Shown piece after piece: positions 62,248 to 64,000 of a DNA stretch of 64,000 bases. This stretch comes from Candidatus Cloacimonadota bacterium. Its GTDB lineage: Bacteria; Cloacimonadota; Cloacimonadia; Cloacimonadales; Cloacimonadaceae. Position numbers and translations under genes: made by a program. The number at the start of each line of letters is the position of its first letter. Position 1 is the stretch's first letter. Location: positions 109,485 through 173,484 of the forward strand of contig JAAYEF010000029.1 of NCBI GenBank assembly GCA_012728875.1, given 5' to 3'. The notes below the pieces were generated by a model. It was not told where the DNA came from and did no database searches. It saw only the letters and a program-made list of their open reading frames with translations.

Positions 62248-63517
62248 ATATTTGTCTATAATTCTCTCGCTCACACTTCTGCTTTTTCTGGCGGCTTGCG
62301 GCAGCAAAAAAAGCCCCACCGGCGGTCCGGAAGATTTGGAAAAACCGGTCATTTTGAGTTCGGTTCCCGCCCAATTCGGTCAAATCGATCAAAACCGTAT
62401 TGAAATCAACTTTTCCAAGCCCCTGGATAAAAACTCCGTTGTCCAGGCGGTTTACATCTACCCCCCTGTGAAAAACAAAAAGGTCACGGTGGATAAAAAC
62501 AGCATCTTCATCCGTTTCAATGAAAATCTGCTGCCAAACACCAACTATTTTGTGACGGTCACCACACTTTTGAAAGACATTCGTGGCAACAGTCTTGAAG
62601 AAAACCAAACCCTGATCTTTGCCCATGGTGAGCTTCAAAATCTGCGGCTTTCCGGCAAGGTGAGCTTTGAAGAAGAGGCGGATCAAGCTCTGCCCCTGCA
62701 ACTCAGGCTGCTTTCTGCGGATTCCCTGAATGTCTTGAGTTCAGTTTCGCAGGGCGGGAGCTACAAGCTTGAATCGCTGAATCCAGCTTCCTACCTGCTT
62801 CGTGCCTTTATCGATAAAAACCGTAACAACCGCTTTGACCCAGACAGTGAACCCTTCCATGAAACCCGCCTGCAGCTTGACCGCTCTCAAAACCTGGATA
62901 TCCACCTTGCCTATTCAGACACCACCAAAGCCACCATCAAACAGGTCCAAGCGGTCAACAGCCGTGAAATCCTGGTGCATTTTTCCAAAACCGTCACCCA
63001 GTATAATTCCATCAAGGTTCAGCGTCTTGATACCGGGGGTGAACTTCCCATCCTCATTTCCAGCCTGGAAGAAAACAAGCTTACCCTGTTGACTGAAGAA
63101 CAGGAGCCTGCGAACTACCGCGTTGAAATTCGAGGCATCCGCGACCGCAAGGGAAACCTTAACGCCATGGATAAAATGGACTTCCGCGGCTCGGAACAAA
63201 AAGACCAGCAAGCACCCAAGCTGCTTTCCAGTACGCCCCGTGACGGAAGTTCCGTGAACAGCCTGCAGCCTGAGTTGAAGCTGCAATTTTCGGAAATCAT
63301 TCCTGCTTCCGCTCTGTCTGCCAGTCTGCGGGCTGCTGAAACAAAAATCGAAATCGATTACAGCATTGAGGGTGCCAACAGTTCCACCTACATCTTCAAG
63401 CCAAAGCAGCCCCTGCAAAACTATCGTTCATACATTCTAACCGTGTTTGCGGCTGACGTCAGCGGAAACAAAGATGAATTCAAACTGAGCTTCATGCCGC
63501 TTTTACGCGGTAATTGA
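62240..63517 (+). CDS. Ig-like-domain lipoprotein (Big_5/SbsA type)
   Basis: 425 residues. Signal peptide MNRYLSIILSLTLLLFLAAC with lipobox. Residues ~25-130 fit a SbsA-like Ig domain (GGPEDLEKPVILSSVPA, EINFSKPLDKNSV, LLPNTNYFVTV). ~140-210 look like a carboxypeptidase-regulatory-like fold (SYLLRAFIDKNRNNRFDPDSE). A second Ig-like domain is near the end (APKLLSSTPRDGSS...FSEIIPASAL). Surface or periplasmic protein of unknown role. Last gene of the ybaB unit. Confidence 0.85.
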   Translation: MNRYLSIILSLTLLLFLAACGSKKSPTGGPEDLEKPVILSSVPAQFGQIDQNRIEINFSKPLDKNSVVQAVYIYPPVKNKKVTVDKNSIFIRFNENLLPNTNYFVTVTTLLKDIRGNSLEENQTLIFAHGELQNLRLSGKVSFEEEADQALPLQLRLLSADSLNVLSSVSQGGSYKLESLNPASYLLRAFIDKNRNNRFDPDSEPFHETRLQLDRSQNLDIHLAYSDTTKATIKQVQAVNSREILVHFSKTVTQYNSIKVQRLDTGGELPILISSLEENKLTLLTEEQEPANYRVEIRGIRDRKGNLNAMDKMDFRGSEQKDQQAPKLLSSTPRDGSSVNSLQPELKLQFSEIIPASALSASLRAAETKIEIDYSIEGANSSTYIFKPKQPLQNYRSYILTVFAADVSGNKDEFKLSFMPLLRGN

Positions 63518-63541
63518 TAATTTTCCCACACGCCGTTTTGC

Positions 63542-63566
63542 CGCCCCCTTTTCGGGGGCGTTTTTT
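63542..63566 (+). terminator. Terminator after the ybaB-recR-ribE-lipoprotein unit
   Basis: CGCCCCC (63542-63548) and GGGGGCG (63554-63560) form a 7-bp GC stem with a 5-base loop, followed by six T. Confidence 0.9.
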
Positions 63567-63878
63567 GTATCCATATACAAGTACACAATTGTTGCAGCTA
63601 TGTCATTAGCAAGATGTTTGCATCCTGCCCTGCATTCTGAACCCGTATTTGTAATCGGTATTATCCACAAACCCAGTCTCTTCCTTGAGCCGCTTTCATT
63701 TCATTCACGTTTCATCCTCCTCAACCACCCGCCCAAAGGCGGGTGCCCAATGAGAGCGAGGCAGTTCAGGGATAAGCTCGAATCAAGGTGGAAGCCGTTT
63801 TGAAATAGGCTGATTAAGTGGGATGAAGAAAGCCCCGGGAAACCCGGGGCTTGATTGTAAATGTATGACTCGAATGAA
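63567..63878. other. Intergenic region with palindrome and minus-strand terminator
   Basis: No supported gene. ACCCGCC...GGCGGGT (63726-63745) followed by GAGAGCGAGGCAGTTCAGGG resembles the elements near 8361 and 56407. At 63831-63851 AGCCCCGGG/CCCGGGGCT is a perfect 9-bp stem that on the minus strand is followed by TTTCTTC and should end the leftward gene at the window edge. Confidence 0.6.
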
Positions 63879-64000
63879 TTACTTCATCAGGATCATTTTC
63901 TTGGTGCTGCTGTATTTGCCGGCGAGCATCTTGTAGAAATAGACACCGCTGGATACAGCCTGGTTGTTGTTGTCACGACCGTTCCAAACAACGCTGTGGT
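63879..64000 (-). CDS. C-terminal end of a secreted protein with FlgD/T9SS-type module (cut by window edge)
   Basis: The minus strand ends VVWNGRDNNNQAVSSGVYFYKM, then KKMILMK and TAA. This is the terminal beta-strand pattern of FlgD-Ig/type IX sorting-like domains and is close to the end of GLUG4 (YRWNGRDSNG...GIYFYKL...KKMVILK). Only about 40 codons are present, so the rest of the protein is unknown. Confidence 0.75.
   Translation of the reverse strand, partial: HSVVWNGRDNNNQAVSSGVYFYKMLAGKYSSTKKMILMK

Overview
The window reads as chromosome of a strictly anaerobic, Gram-negative bacterium. Support for this: an oxygen-sensitive class III ribonucleotide reductase with its activase, two [FeFe]-hydrogenase maturases (HydG, HydE), hydroxylamine reductase (Hcp), a V/A-type ATPase instead of F-type, lipid A kinase LpxK, several lipoproteins, and secreted proteins with FlgD-like or 'YPNPF' C-terminal modules. 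Together with the GLUG-repeat proteins and the DUF2764-type ATPase operon this is most like Candidatus Cloacimonadota or a relative. That placement is inference, because no 16S gene is present.

Layout. 1-8.2 kb: ruvA/ruvC/yebC (minus), an EF-G paralogue, an SGNH lipoprotein, and a minus-strand operon uvrC-like, purC, receiver, lpxK. 8.7-14.0 kb: nrdD, nrdG and a fused radical-SAM/DUF2344 protein (plus). 14.1-15.8 kb: hydG and a small hydrogenase-system regulator (minus). 16.0-22.7 kb: a tightly packed minus-strand defence operon, made of a truncated HsdR-N fragment, a small DNA methylase, an Eco57I-type methylase, a GIY-YIG/helicase, TcmP, and a three-Cys radical-SAM-like protein. A dead IS4-type transposase and a ~110-bp palindromic repeat follow. 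23.6-34.2 kb: guaB, xerD, a ThiY-like lipoprotein with an ABC ATPase but no permease, then a minus-strand set (TGS/uridine-kinase fusion, mutL, miaA, parvulin) and a yitT gene.

34.3-43.4 kb is a second accessory island. Four tandem paralogous GLUG-repeat secreted proteins lie in one operon, bracketed by two more copies of the palindromic repeat and by IS-end remnants, and placed next to tRNA-Leu(CAG). 43.9-48.2 kb: PIN-PhoH ATPase, an alanine racemase with a ~250-residue C-terminal extension, and a CsgG/TPR-like lipoprotein. 48.4-55.9 kb: the complete seven-gene V-type ATPase operon, whose K subunit carries the Na+-ligand pattern known from Enterococcus NtpK. 56-64 kb: hcp, cupin and tetR (minus), hydE, then ybaB-recR-ribE-lipoprotein (plus), and the C-terminal end of another secreted protein.

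The most interesting parts are the composite defence operon, in which TcmP and its CX3CX3C partner are attached to a restriction-modification cassette with a visible composition break inside the methylase; the repeat that occurs at the defence island and on both sides of the GLUG island; the half-length UvrC homologue; and the racemase extension. Starts were often moved from the longest reading frame to the codon with a good Shine-Dalgarno sequence; each entry says so.
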